Part shown: positions 1 to 7,713 of the stretch, piece by piece | How the letters are laid out: each line of letters starts with the position of its first letter | How positions within the stretch are numbered: the first letter of the stretch is position 1 | Origin: Zoogloea sp041904905 | GTDB taxonomy: Bacteria > Pseudomonadota > Gammaproteobacteria > Burkholderiales > Rhodocyclaceae | DNA: 64,000 nucleotides | Assembly: GCF_041904905.1 (NCBI RefSeq) | Contig: NZ_JAYRMI010000007.1 | Coordinates: 32,791-96,790, forward strand | Direction: 5' to 3' | Position numbers and translations under genes: made by a program | The notes under the pieces: model-generated | What the model was told of the DNA's origin: nothing | Seen by the model: only the letters and a program-made list of their open reading frames with translations | The model's database searches: none

Positions 1-373
1 CGCGCAGGAAGGCGCGGGCCTGGGCCCAGCCTTCCTGGGCGCTGGCGATGTCGGCGGCGCGGTTCTGGGTGTCCCAGGTGAAGCCGTCGCCCATGACGTG
101 CCAGCTCACGCCGGGCTGGCGGCGGAAGAAGGCTTCTTCGCCGGTGTCGGAGCGGCCTTTGACGAACTGCACCACGCCGGCCGAGAGGCCGTGGCCCAGG
201 GCGCGGGCGAGCACGCCGAAGGCGGCGCTGGATTTGCCCTTGCCGTTGCCGGTGTTCACCAGCAGCACGCCGCGCTTGTCGGTGGCGGCGGCGATGGCGG
301 CGTCCACGACGGCCTTCTTGCGTTCCATGCGGGCCTTGTGGCGGGTGTCGAGGGTGGAGTCGGTGTCGGTCAT
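1..373 (-). CDS. cobO: Cob(I)yrinic acid a,c-diamide adenosyltransferase, N-terminal part (runs off window)
   Basis: Adenosylates cob(I)alamin or cobyrinate diamide with ATP in the cytoplasm. Only about the first 124 residues are present; the gene continues beyond base 1. The start ATG is at 373-371. The protein has a charged N-terminal helix (residues 1-25), then the P-loop TGNGKGKSS (residues 41-49) followed by the family-typical GVLARALGHG and VQFVKG segments, which identify the CobA/CobO/BtuR family. It is the last minus-strand gene of the btuB-btuC-btuD series, 113 bp beyond btuD, so it probably acts on imported corrinoid. Identification is firm; the C-terminal half cannot be judged. Confidence 0.93.
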   Translation of the reverse strand, partial: MTDTDSTLDTRHKARMERKKAVVDAAIAAATDKRGVLLVNTGNGKGKSSAAFGVLARALGHGLSAGVVQFVKGRSDTGEEAFFRRQPGVSWHVMGDGFTWDTQNRAADIASAQEGWAQARAFLR

Positions 374-409
374 GGGGTTCTCTCTATGGGGTTTTGTGGG
401 TTTCTGCAG

Positions 410-470
410 GTCGGACTTCAGTCCGACAAACCCTGCCCGATCGACCCGCGATGTCGGACTGACGTCCAAC
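410..470. repeat. Pair of REP-like inverted repeats between btuD and cobO
   Basis: Two short hairpins share one core. The first, at 410-427, is GTCGGAC-TTCA-GTCCGAC with a perfect 7-bp stem. The second, at 453-470, is GTCGGAC-TGAC-GTCCAAC with one weak pair. They sit about 25 bp apart in the 113-bp gap between btuD and cobO. The arrangement looks like a repetitive extragenic palindrome pair. It might attenuate or stabilise the btuD-cobO transcript. That this is a genome-wide repeat is inference, because only one copy of the pair is in the window. Confidence 0.6.
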
Positions 471-486
471 CTACGGGGCGAGCTTG

Positions 487-1269
487 TCATTCGGGCACGA
501 ACAGGGTGTCGTCGCCGTCCGCCACGGCGCGCAGGGGGTGGCCGAAGGCGGCGGAGAGGCGGTCGACGGTGAGCACCTGGGCGGCGGGGCCGATGGCGTG
601 GCCGCCTGCGCCATCCAGCAGCAGCACATGGCTGGCGTAGCGGGCGGCGAGGTTGATGTCGTGGAGCACCATGGCCACCCCGGCGCCGTGGGCGGCAAGC
701 TGGCGGAAGTGGTCGAGCACCGCCACCTGGTGGTGCAGGTCGAGGTGGGCCAGGGGTTCGTCGAGCAGGTAGAGCCGGGGTTGCTGCACCAGCAGGGCGG
801 CAATGGCGAGGCGCTGGCGTTCGCCGCCGGAGAGGGTGGGCACCTGACGCTCGGCAAAGCCGGCGAGGCCCATGGTGTCGAGGGCGGCCAGGGCCATGGC
901 TTCGTCCTCCTCGCCCTCCCAATCCCAGCGGCCCAGGTAGGGGTGGCGGCCGACGAGGGCGGTCTCGAGCACGGTGGCGCTGAAGTAGTCGGGCTGGCTC
1001 TGGGCGAGCAGGCCGCGCAGGCAGGCTTCGTGGCCGCGGGGCCAGTCGGCGTAGGGCTTGCCGGACAGCAGCACGCTGCCGGCGGCGGGCGGGCGCAGGC
1101 CGGCGAGGGTGTGCAGCAGGGTGCTCTTGCCGGCGCCGTTGCGGCCAAGGATGACCAGGGTGTGGCCGGGCTGGAGGGTGAAATCCAGATCGCGGCACAC
1201 GCGGTGGCGGCCGACTTCGACCGCCAGGGCGTCGGCGCCGAGCGCCGGGGGACGGGCGTCCATCTTCAT
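487..1269 (-). CDS. btuD: Cobalamin/Fe-siderophore-type ABC transporter ATP-binding protein
   Basis: Cytoplasmic ATPase that drives vitamin B12 import with the adjacent BtuC-like permease. It is 260 aa long. Walker A GRNGAGKST is at residues 42-50, the ABC signature is LSGGERQRL, Walker B is LYLLDEP, and a switch histidine lies in MVLHDINL. The start ATG (1269) overlaps the permease stop as ATGA; an internal Met lies two codons later. The FecE/BtuD/HmuV families cannot be separated by motif alone. Assignment to B12 rests on the riboswitch-controlled btuB upstream and cobO downstream. No BtuF-type binding protein is seen in the window. Confidence 0.85.
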   Translation of the reverse strand: MKMDARPPALGADALAVEVGRHRVCRDLDFTLQPGHTLVILGRNGAGKSTLLHTLAGLRPPAAGSVLLSGKPYADWPRGHEACLRGLLAQSQPDYFSATVLETALVGRHPYLGRWDWEGEEDEAMALAALDTMGLAGFAERQVPTLSGGERQRLAIAALLVQQPRLYLLDEPLAHLDLHHQVAVLDHFRQLAAHGAGVAMVLHDINLAARYASHVLLLDGAGGHAIGPAAQVLTVDRLSAAFGHPLRAVADGDDTLFVPE

Positions 1270-2312
1270 CGGGGGTGCCTCGCCAGCAGGAACAGGAACA
1301 CCGGCACGCCGAACAGGGCGGTGAGCACGCCCACCGGGAGCTGGATGGGCGCGACCACGGTGCGGGCGGCGGTGTCGGCGACGGTGAGCAGCACGCCGCC
1401 GGCCAGGGTGGCGGCGGGCAGCAGCAGGCGCTGGTCGTTGCCGATGGCCAGGCGCACGAGGTGGGGCACGATCAGCCCCACGAAGCCCACCGAGCCGACG
1501 GTGGTGACGGCGACGCCGGTGAGCAGCGCGCCCAGGCCATACACCAGCCCGCGCAGGCGGCCGACGCGCACGCCCAGGGCGCGGGCGGTGATCTCGCCGC
1601 GGGAGAGGAGGTTGAGTTCCCGCGCGAAGGGGAGCACGGCCAAGAGGCCCAGGCCCAGCACGGCGAAGGCGGGCCACGGCTGGGTGACGCTGCTGGCGTC
1701 GCCCATCAGCCAGAACAGCATGCCCTTGACGCGGCCTTCGGGCGCCAGCGAGAGCATGAGCGCCACCGCCGCGCCGCAGCCGGCGGCCACGATGACGCCG
1801 GTGAGGAGGAGCCGGGTCTGGGTCCAGGAGCCGTCGCCGTGGGCGAGGCCGAACACCAGCAGGGTGGCGGCCAGGGCCCCGACGAAGGCGCCGGTGTCGA
1901 TCCAGCCGGCGGTGGCGCCGGCGAGGATGGCCCCCAGGGCGCCCACCGCCGCGCCGCCGGAGATGCCCAGCACGTAGGGGTCGGCCAGGGGGTTGCGCAG
2001 GAGCACCTGCATCAGCGCGCCGGCCAGGGTGAGCAGGCCGCCGCAGGCGAAGGCGGCCACCGCGCGGGGCAGGCGCAGGGTGCGCACGATGTCGGCCTCC
2101 ATGCTGCCGCCGCTGCCGGTGAGGGCGGCCAGCAGATCGGCGCCGGAGACGGCGAGCGCGCCGGCCGAGAGCGCCCAGGCGAAGGCGCCCAGGGCGGCCA
2201 CGGCGAGGCCGGCGAGCACCAGGAAGGCGCGCTGCCGCCCGCGCCGGCCGGCACCGGGCCGGGCCGTCGGTGGGGCGGCGCTGCGGGGGGCGAGGTGAAG
2301 CTCGGCGGTCAT
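1266..2312 (-). CDS. btuC: FecCD-family ABC transporter permease, probably for cobalamin
   Basis: Inner-membrane permease of 348 aa, normal for BtuC/FecCD. After a proline/arginine-rich cytoplasmic N-terminus (about 30 residues) it has repeated hydrophobic segments consistent with ten helices. It carries the conserved FecCD stretch GLIVPHLVRLAIGNDQR and the C-terminal LPVGVLTALFGVPVFLFLL segment. It lies 105 bp after the first BtuB-type receptor and overlaps the ATPase gene by 4 bases (ATGA), so translation is probably coupled. Substrate assignment to cobalamin is from context; haem or siderophore permeases look similar. Confidence 0.83.
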   Translation of the reverse strand: MTAELHLAPRSAAPPTARPGAGRRGRQRAFLVLAGLAVAALGAFAWALSAGALAVSGADLLAALTGSGGSMEADIVRTLRLPRAVAAFACGGLLTLAGALMQVLLRNPLADPYVLGISGGAAVGALGAILAGATAGWIDTGAFVGALAATLLVFGLAHGDGSWTQTRLLLTGVIVAAGCGAAVALMLSLAPEGRVKGMLFWLMGDASSVTQPWPAFAVLGLGLLAVLPFARELNLLSRGEITARALGVRVGRLRGLVYGLGALLTGVAVTTVGSVGFVGLIVPHLVRLAIGNDQRLLLPAATLAGGVLLTVADTAARTVVAPIQLPVGVLTALFGVPVFLFLLARHPR

Positions 2313-2417
2313 GCGGGACGGGGCGCCCGGGGGCGGCGGGGGTGTGGGGTCCTGGGTTGGCGGCGGGCGGGCCGGGCGCTGCCCCGGCCCGCTGCCGCCG
2401 GCGGTTGCGGTTGCGGT

Positions 2418-4274
2418 TTACCTCGGGGCGTAGCGTACGCCGAAGAAGACGTTGGCGCCGGGGGTGTTGTAGCCGTAGGCGGTCTCGTACTGCTTGTCGA
2501 GGAGGTTGTTGGCCCGGCCTTCGACGCTCCATTCGGGCGTGACGGCGTACTTCACGAAGGCGTTGAGGAGGCCGTAGCCGCCCAGCCGGTCGCGCTCGGT
2601 GGCGGTGGCGAGGGCGGTGGTGCTGAAGCTGACCGCGTCGTAGCGGCCGCCCACGCCTTGCAGCTCGACCCCGGCGGTGAGGCGCTCGACGCTGCGGCTG
2701 ACCCGGACGTGGCCGCTGTGCCGGGCGCGGCGGGGCAGGCTGGCGCCGGAGTCGCGATCCTTGGCGTCGAGGAAGTCCACCCCGGCTTCCAGATCGAAGC
2801 CGGCGAGGCGGGTGCCGCCGGCCAGGGACAGGCCCTGGAGCTGGGCTTCGCGCACGTTGGCGGGGCGCGACAGGCCGGTGCCGGGGTTGCGGAAGGTGAC
2901 GATCATGTCGTCCACCCGGTTGCGGAAGACGGTGAGGCTGGCGAAGCTGCCGCGCTGCTCCCACAGCAGGCCGACTTCCTTGTTGTAGGCGTTCTCGGGG
3001 CGCAGGCTGGCGTTGCCGAAGCCGGGGTAGTACAGCTCGTTGAAGGTGGGCGCCCGGAAGGCCGAGCCGATGCTGCCGGTGAGGCGCAGGCTGGGGGCGA
3101 GCTGGTAGCCGTAGCCGGCGTAGCCGGTGGTCTTGCCGCCGTACTGGCTGTTGTCGTCGTGGCGGGCGTTGAGCTGGAGGCGGTGGGCGCCCAGGCCGGC
3201 GGTCCAGCCCAGGAGGGCCGAGTTGACGGTGCGCCCGCCGTCGAAGGCGCCTTCGCTGAGCACCTTTTGGTGGAGGTTTTCGTAGGCGGCCATCAGGGTG
3301 CCGAGGGGCAGGCGGATGTCGTGCTGCCAGGCGAGCTGATCCTGGGTGGTGCGGATGGTGGAGCCGGCGGGCTTGCTGCGGGTGAAGCCTTCGTAGCTGT
3401 CCACCGACTGGCCGAAGCGCAGGGTGCTCGTCCAGCCGTCGGTGAGGCGGTTGCGGCTGAAGAGGCTCCAGATGCGCTGGGCCGAGTTGTTGTAGTTGTT
3501 GAAGTTGGCGTCGCCGTCGTAGAAGTTGCGGCCTTCGGTGGCGAGGACGGTGGCGCCCAGGGTGTGGCCGTCGGCGAGGCGGTAGTCGAGCTTGCCGGAG
3601 AGGCTGGCGTTGCGGTAGGGGTCGCGGTCGGGGTTGTAGGTGCTGCCGGCCTTGGCCATCTTGGCGCTGAGGCTGTCGGTCTCGGTGTAGCCGCCGCGCA
3701 GGGCGTAGCTGAGGCGCTCGGTGCCGCCCGCCACGCCGGCGGCGACTTCCCGCGCGCCGTAGCTGCCGGCGCCGGCGAAGGCGTCGATGCGCGGGGCGCC
3801 TTCGCCCTTGCGGGTGAAGATCTGGATCACGCCGCTCATGGCGTCGGCGCCGTAGAGGGCGGAGGCCGGGCCGCGGACGATCTCGATGCGGTCGATCTGC
3901 GACAGGGGGATGTCCTGCCAGCTGGCGGTGCCGGTGGTGGCGGAGCCGACGCGCATGCCGTCCACCAGCAGGATGGTGTGGTTGCCGTTGCCGCCGCGCA
4001 TGAAGACGGAGGTGCTCTTGCCCGGGCCGCCGTTGCTGGCGATCTGGATGCCGGGCTGGCGGGAGAGGAGTTCGGGCAGGCTGAAGCTGGCGCCGGATTG
4101 TTCGATGCGGGCGCGGTCGATCACGGTGACGTCGGCGAGGGCTTCGTCGGCGCGCTGGGCCTGACGGGAGGCGGTGACGACGACGAGGGGCTGATCGCCG
4201 TCGGCGGCGTGGCCGGCAAGGGGAAAGGCGGTGGCCACGGCGAGGGCGGCGAGGGTGGGGCGGATGAAGGTCAT
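2418..4274 (-). CDS. btuB: TonB-dependent outer-membrane receptor, BtuB type (first copy)
   Basis: Outer-membrane receptor that takes up corrinoid using TonB energy; 618 aa, close to BtuB length. A signal peptide (residues 1-23, ending AGHA) is followed by a TonB box (QPLVVVTAS, near residue 28). A plug domain with the SALYGADAMSGVIQI segment and a long beta-barrel complete it. The final residues are YAPR, not the usual terminal aromatic. It is preceded by a cobalamin riboswitch about 130 bases upstream and is followed by the permease and ATPase genes, which supports B12 as substrate. Expression is therefore expected to be repressed by adenosylcobalamin. Confidence 0.88.
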   Translation of the reverse strand: MTFIRPTLAALAVATAFPLAGHAADGDQPLVVVTASRQAQRADEALADVTVIDRARIEQSGASFSLPELLSRQPGIQIASNGGPGKSTSVFMRGGNGNHTILLVDGMRVGSATTGTASWQDIPLSQIDRIEIVRGPASALYGADAMSGVIQIFTRKGEGAPRIDAFAGAGSYGAREVAAGVAGGTERLSYALRGGYTETDSLSAKMAKAGSTYNPDRDPYRNASLSGKLDYRLADGHTLGATVLATEGRNFYDGDANFNNYNNSAQRIWSLFSRNRLTDGWTSTLRFGQSVDSYEGFTRSKPAGSTIRTTQDQLAWQHDIRLPLGTLMAAYENLHQKVLSEGAFDGGRTVNSALLGWTAGLGAHRLQLNARHDDNSQYGGKTTGYAGYGYQLAPSLRLTGSIGSAFRAPTFNELYYPGFGNASLRPENAYNKEVGLLWEQRGSFASLTVFRNRVDDMIVTFRNPGTGLSRPANVREAQLQGLSLAGGTRLAGFDLEAGVDFLDAKDRDSGASLPRRARHSGHVRVSRSVERLTAGVELQGVGGRYDAVSFSTTALATATERDRLGGYGLLNAFVKYAVTPEWSVEGRANNLLDKQYETAYGYNTPGANVFFGVRYAPR

Positions 4275-4401
4275 GGAGGTCTCCCGAACCGGGCGGCGTC
4301 CCCGCCAACCCGGTGGTTTGCTGGTGGAAGCACCGGGGGTGGCAGGCCGGGGACGGCGTGGGCCGTCCGGCGTGCGCCACCGCCCCGTGGCACTTCCGCG
4401 T

Positions 4402-4623
4402 GGGGCGACCGAGGCCGGTATCCGGGCTCGCAGTGGGGCGGGGCCGATGTAACCGGCTCCGCCGCGGCGCGTCGCCTTCCCAGGCCGAAGGGCCCAGTGG
4501 CGCAGTGACGCGTCGTGTTCCTGCTTACCGTTGCGGGGGCAGCACAGGCTTTGCGGCTTTTGCGAGCAGCGCGCGCACCTGTTTCCCGTTTAACCCCCGG
4601 GCCTGCCGGCCCGGGCGCACCTT
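4402..4623 (-). promoter_or_regulatory. Cobalamin riboswitch controlling the first btuB
   Basis: Read on the minus strand from about 4623, this leader has the cobalamin-aptamer landmarks in order: a 5' AAGGTGC strand, TTAAACGGGAAACAGGTGC, the core GCTGCCCCCGCAACGGTAAG, CTGGGAAGGCG, and the B12 box GCGAGCCCGGATACCGGCC at about 4412-4431. Just downstream (4380-4408) a hairpin with a CGCCCC/GGGGCG stem probably forms the expression platform. The leader lies about 130 bases before the btuB start. The rest of the 4275-4702 gap shows no gene. Boundaries are approximate to within about 10 bases. Confidence 0.93.
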
Positions 4624-4702
4624 GGTCGCGTTGATCGGCCGGCGGGGGTGCCGCCGGTCGAGGGTTCTTGCTGGTGTTGAAGCTGGGTTGAGGCGCGGCG
4701 AC

Positions 4703-6643
4703 TCAGCGGAAGTCGTAGCGCAGGGTGCCGAACAGGGTGCGACCTTCCGCCGGGTAGAAGTAGTAGTCGCCGGCGAAGGACGAGTACAGGGCGTAGGGCG
4801 CGTACTTCTGGTTGGTGGCGTTGGCGAGACGCAGCTGCAGGGTCACGTCACGCAGCTTCCAGTCGGCGTGCAGATCGAGGATGCCGTAGCTGTCGAGCTG
4901 CTCCTTGGTGTTGTCGAAGTCGCCCCCGAAGCGGCGCTTGCCGACGTGGGTCCAGGTGGCGCCGTAGCGGCCGGCGGTGGCGGCGTCGAACACCGCGCCA
5001 AGCCGGTACTTGAGCTTGGGGGCGAGGGTGACGGCGTTGCCGCTGTAGGGGCCGTCGACGAACTTGGCGTTCTGGGTGGTGAGGCCGGCGTTGAGTTCGA
5101 GCTTGGGCAGGGCGCGCCAGCGGGCTTCGAGTTCGAGGCCCTCGCGGCGGGTGCGGTCGAAGTTCTCGTTGGCGTAGGTGATGGGGTTGTAGCCGATCTC
5201 GTCGGTGAGGCTGAGGCGGTAGAGGGCGCCCTGCAGCGTGAGGCCGTCGGCCTTGTAGCGGGCGCCGACTTCGAGGTTGGTGCCGTGCTGGGGCCGCACG
5301 TTGCCGCCGGTGAACACCGGGGCGTAGGTGAGCGGGTCGTAGCCGAAGAGTTCGTCGGTGTTGGCGAAGCGGAACACCTGGCCCCAGCGGGTGAACAGCC
5401 GGGTACGGCGGTCGAGATCCCAGGCGAGGCCGGCCTCGAAGGCGTTGCGGGCGTGGCTGGCTTCGCCGTCGATGCCGTTGGCGCGGTCTTCGGCGTGCTG
5501 GCGGACGATCTGGCGGCGGCCGCCCAAGGTGAGGTGCAGGTCGGAGCGGAGCGAGGTGGTGTTCTGCAGGTAGAAGGCGCGGGAGAGCTGGGAGCCGGAT
5601 TGATCCAGCGCGACGTTGTCGACCTTGCCGTGGAACACGTCCAGCCCGCCGACGGTGGTGCTGGCGAGCCCGGCCAGCCCGTGGCGCCACTGCAGGCGCG
5701 GGGTGAAGGCGGTGGTGTCGCGGTTGGCGATGTAGGGGGTGGCGCCGTACACGGCGTTCTGACGCGAGCTGTTGTAGGTGACCTCGCCTTCGAAGCTCAG
5801 GGTGTCGGTGATGGCGTAGCGCACGCCCGGGCGCAGGCGGTAGCCCTCGCGCTTCTGGTGGTCGGTGAGGCTGCGGGCGCGGGTGGGGTCGGCGTCGTAG
5901 TCGGCGCGCTTGATGGAGCCCGGCAGGCCGTTGGAATCGCCATAGGCGGCCACGTCGACGAAGACTTCGCGCTCGTCGCCGAGGATGTGCCCGACCCGGC
6001 CGGCGAGGGCGCGCTGGTCGCCCTGGGTGTTCTGGCGCCAGCCGTTCACGTCGGCGTAGTTGGCGAACACGTTGAAGTAGGTGGCGTCGGCCGCGCCGGC
6101 GGCGGACACATCCACCCGGTGGTAGCCGTAGCTGCCGAGGGTGAGGCCGGCGCTGGCGCGGGGGGCGCCGGATTTGTCGGTGACGATGTTGATGACGCCG
6201 CCCACGCTGCGGTCGCCGAACAGCACGCCGCCGGTGCCGCGCATCACTTCGACGCGGGAGACGTTCTGCAGCGGGATGGCCGACCAGTCGATGCCGCTCA
6301 TGTCCACCGGGTTGAGGCGCTGGCCGTCGAGGAGGATGAGGGTGTTGCTGCCGGCGGATTCGCCGAAGCCGCGCAGGTCGACCGCGGTGTCGATGCCCAG
6401 CGCGCCGGACATGGGACGCACGTCGATGCCGGCGGCCATGCCCAGCACGTCGGGCAGGCTGGCGGCGCCGGAGCGGGCGATGTCGTCGCGGCCGATGCGG
6501 GTGAGACTGACCGGGGCTTTGGATTCGGCGTCGTCGAAGCGGCTGGCGCTGACGACGACTTCGGGCTGCGGGTCGGCGGCAAGGGCCGGCGCGGCAAGGC
6601 TTGCAGCCACGGCGAGCGCAACGGCGGAATGGCGGTCGATCAT
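4703..6643 (-). CDS. btuB: TonB-dependent outer-membrane receptor, BtuB type (second copy)
   Basis: A second corrinoid-type TonB receptor of 646 aa. A signal peptide covers residues 1-22 (ending ALA), and a TonB box PEVVVSASR starts near residue 26. The plug includes RGTGGVLFGDRSVGGVINI; a beta-barrel follows and ends in LRYDFR. The start at 6643 is chosen because a GGGAGAA ribosome site sits a few bases upstream; the reading frame stays open further upstream only through the riboswitch. It has its own cobalamin riboswitch. It is clearly diverged from the neighbouring receptor, so the two may import different corrinoids or one may also take another ligand. Confidence 0.85.
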   Translation of the reverse strand: MIDRHSAVALAVAASLAAPALAADPQPEVVVSASRFDDAESKAPVSLTRIGRDDIARSGAASLPDVLGMAAGIDVRPMSGALGIDTAVDLRGFGESAGSNTLILLDGQRLNPVDMSGIDWSAIPLQNVSRVEVMRGTGGVLFGDRSVGGVINIVTDKSGAPRASAGLTLGSYGYHRVDVSAAGAADATYFNVFANYADVNGWRQNTQGDQRALAGRVGHILGDEREVFVDVAAYGDSNGLPGSIKRADYDADPTRARSLTDHQKREGYRLRPGVRYAITDTLSFEGEVTYNSSRQNAVYGATPYIANRDTTAFTPRLQWRHGLAGLASTTVGGLDVFHGKVDNVALDQSGSQLSRAFYLQNTTSLRSDLHLTLGGRRQIVRQHAEDRANGIDGEASHARNAFEAGLAWDLDRRTRLFTRWGQVFRFANTDELFGYDPLTYAPVFTGGNVRPQHGTNLEVGARYKADGLTLQGALYRLSLTDEIGYNPITYANENFDRTRREGLELEARWRALPKLELNAGLTTQNAKFVDGPYSGNAVTLAPKLKYRLGAVFDAATAGRYGATWTHVGKRRFGGDFDNTKEQLDSYGILDLHADWKLRDVTLQLRLANATNQKYAPYALYSSFAGDYYFYPAEGRTLFGTLRYDFR

Positions 6644-6789
6644 TTTTATGTGTTCTCCCTGGCCCGCTGGCGTCCCCGCCGGATCGGGCAAATCATGTGT
6701 GGAAGCACGCGTGGGGAGAAACTGGGAGAGGCGCCGGAAAACCCCGGCTGCGCCCGTCGCCACCACCCCGTGGCACTTCCGCTTGGTGT

Positions 6790-7003
6790 GTCCGAGGCCG
6801 GTATCCGGGCTCGCAGGCTGGGCGGGTGGATGGACCACCGGCCGCGGCGCGTCGCCTTCCCAGGTTGAAGAACCCAGTGGCTCATTGACGCGCCGTGCAC
6901 CTGCTTACCGTTGCGGGGGCAGCACAGGCATGACGGCTTCGAGGAAGACCGCGCACCTGTTTCCCGTTTAACTCCGGGGCCGGATGGCCCGTGGAGCACC
7001 TGG
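6790..7003 (-). promoter_or_regulatory. Cobalamin riboswitch controlling the second btuB
   Basis: The minus-strand leader carries the same landmarks as the riboswitch at 4.4-4.6 kb: CAGGTGC at the 5' end, TTAAACGGGAAACAGGTGCG, the core GCTGCCCCCGCAACGGTAAG, CTGGGAAGGCG and the B12 box GCGAGCCCGGATACCGGCC (6794-6814). A downstream hairpin at about 6765-6790 has the loop GCGGAAGTGCCACG, which is also present in the other riboswitch, on a different stem. The leader ends about 145 bases before the receptor start. Regulation by adenosylcobalamin is established for this RNA class; that both copies are functional is inference. Confidence 0.93.
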
Positions 7004-7010
7004 AGCACTT

Positions 7011-7060
7011 TGTTGCCGGCAGACGCCGCCGCCGGCAAACAGCCTGCGATAATACCACCG
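7011..7060. promoter_or_regulatory. Shared divergent promoter region between btuB2 and cobU
   Basis: Only about 80 bp separate the 5' end of the second riboswitch from the cobU start. The region holds a perfect 8-bp dyad, TTGCCGGC (7013-7020) and GCCGGCAA (7031-7038). Beside it is an AT-rich GATAATACC at 7048-7056 that gives a GATAAT -10-like box on the plus strand and TATTAT on the minus strand. No good -35 match is visible. The dyad could be an operator or a hairpin in the btuB2 leader. Confidence 0.4.
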
Positions 7061-7082
7061 ATTCAGACACTTCCGGATTTCC

Positions 7083-7640
7083 ATGAGCTGCGAACTGATC
7101 CTCGGCGGCGCCCGTTCGGGCAAGAGCCGCCTGGCCGAAACCCACGCCGCGGCGAGCGGGCTTGCCGTGCATGTCATCGTCACCGCGGAGGCGCTGGACG
7201 AAGAAATGAGCGCCCGCATCGCCCGCCATCGGGTCGACCGGCCGGCTGGCTGGCAGGTGGTCGAGGCGCCCCGCCAGCTCGCCGCGGCCCTTGAATCCAC
7301 CGCCGCGGCGGATCGCTGCGTGGTGGTCGATTGCCTGACCCTGTGGCTGGCCAACCTGCTCGATGGCGCCGAAACCCTGACCCCCGGCGACGGCGCCGAA
7401 CGGCTGCCGCTGTTCGCCCGGGAGCGCGCCGCGCTGCTCGACCTGATCCCCCGCCTGCCCGGCCGGGTGATCTTCGTGGCCAACGAGGTGGGCCTAGGCC
7501 TGGTGCCCGAGACGCCGCTCGGCCGGCTGTTCCGCGACGAGGCCGGGCGCGTCAATCAGGCCGTGGCGGCCCTGTGCGAGCGGGTGGTGTTCGTCGCCGC
7601 CGGCCTGCCGCTGGTCCTCAAGGACACACCCCGCCCCTGA
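7083..7640 (+). CDS. cobU: Bifunctional adenosylcobinamide kinase / adenosylcobinamide-phosphate guanylyltransferase
   Basis: Phosphorylates adenosylcobinamide and then transfers GMP to make adenosylcobinamide-GDP in the cytoplasm. It is 185 aa, typical for CobU/CobP. The N-terminal P-loop GGARSGKS lies at residues 8-15. A histidine-containing RIARHRVDRPAGW segment follows where the guanylylated histidine of the family sits. VVVDCLTLWLANL and the FVANEVGLGLVPETPLGRLFRD block are family-typical. It heads the plus-strand series cobU-cobT-cobS-cobC and diverges from the riboswitch-controlled receptor gene. Confidence 0.95.
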   Translation: MSCELILGGARSGKSRLAETHAAASGLAVHVIVTAEALDEEMSARIARHRVDRPAGWQVVEAPRQLAAALESTAAADRCVVVDCLTLWLANLLDGAETLTPGDGAERLPLFARERAALLDLIPRLPGRVIFVANEVGLGLVPETPLGRLFRDEAGRVNQAVAALCERVVFVAAGLPLVLKDTPRP

Positions 7641-7713
7641 CTCCGCCCCCCATTTCCCACCACCCGCCCCGCCCTGCTAGCATCCGCCGCTTCGCCCCGT
7701 TCCCGACCCCGTC

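Noticed and set aside
487..4380. A 1297-codon open frame on the minus strand across the btu genes
   Set aside because: It is an artefact of high GC: only its last 260 codons (BtuD) are real; the rest is antisense-like Arg/Pro-rich shadow of the receptor and permease frames.
1275..4508. A 1077-codon open frame on the plus strand
   Set aside because: Gly/Ala/Val-rich antisense shadow of btuC and btuB, without a ribosome site or recognisable domain.
4313..6868. An 851-codon plus-strand frame over the second receptor
   Set aside because: Antisense shadow of the TonB receptor and both riboswitch regions; composition is typical of reverse-strand reading.
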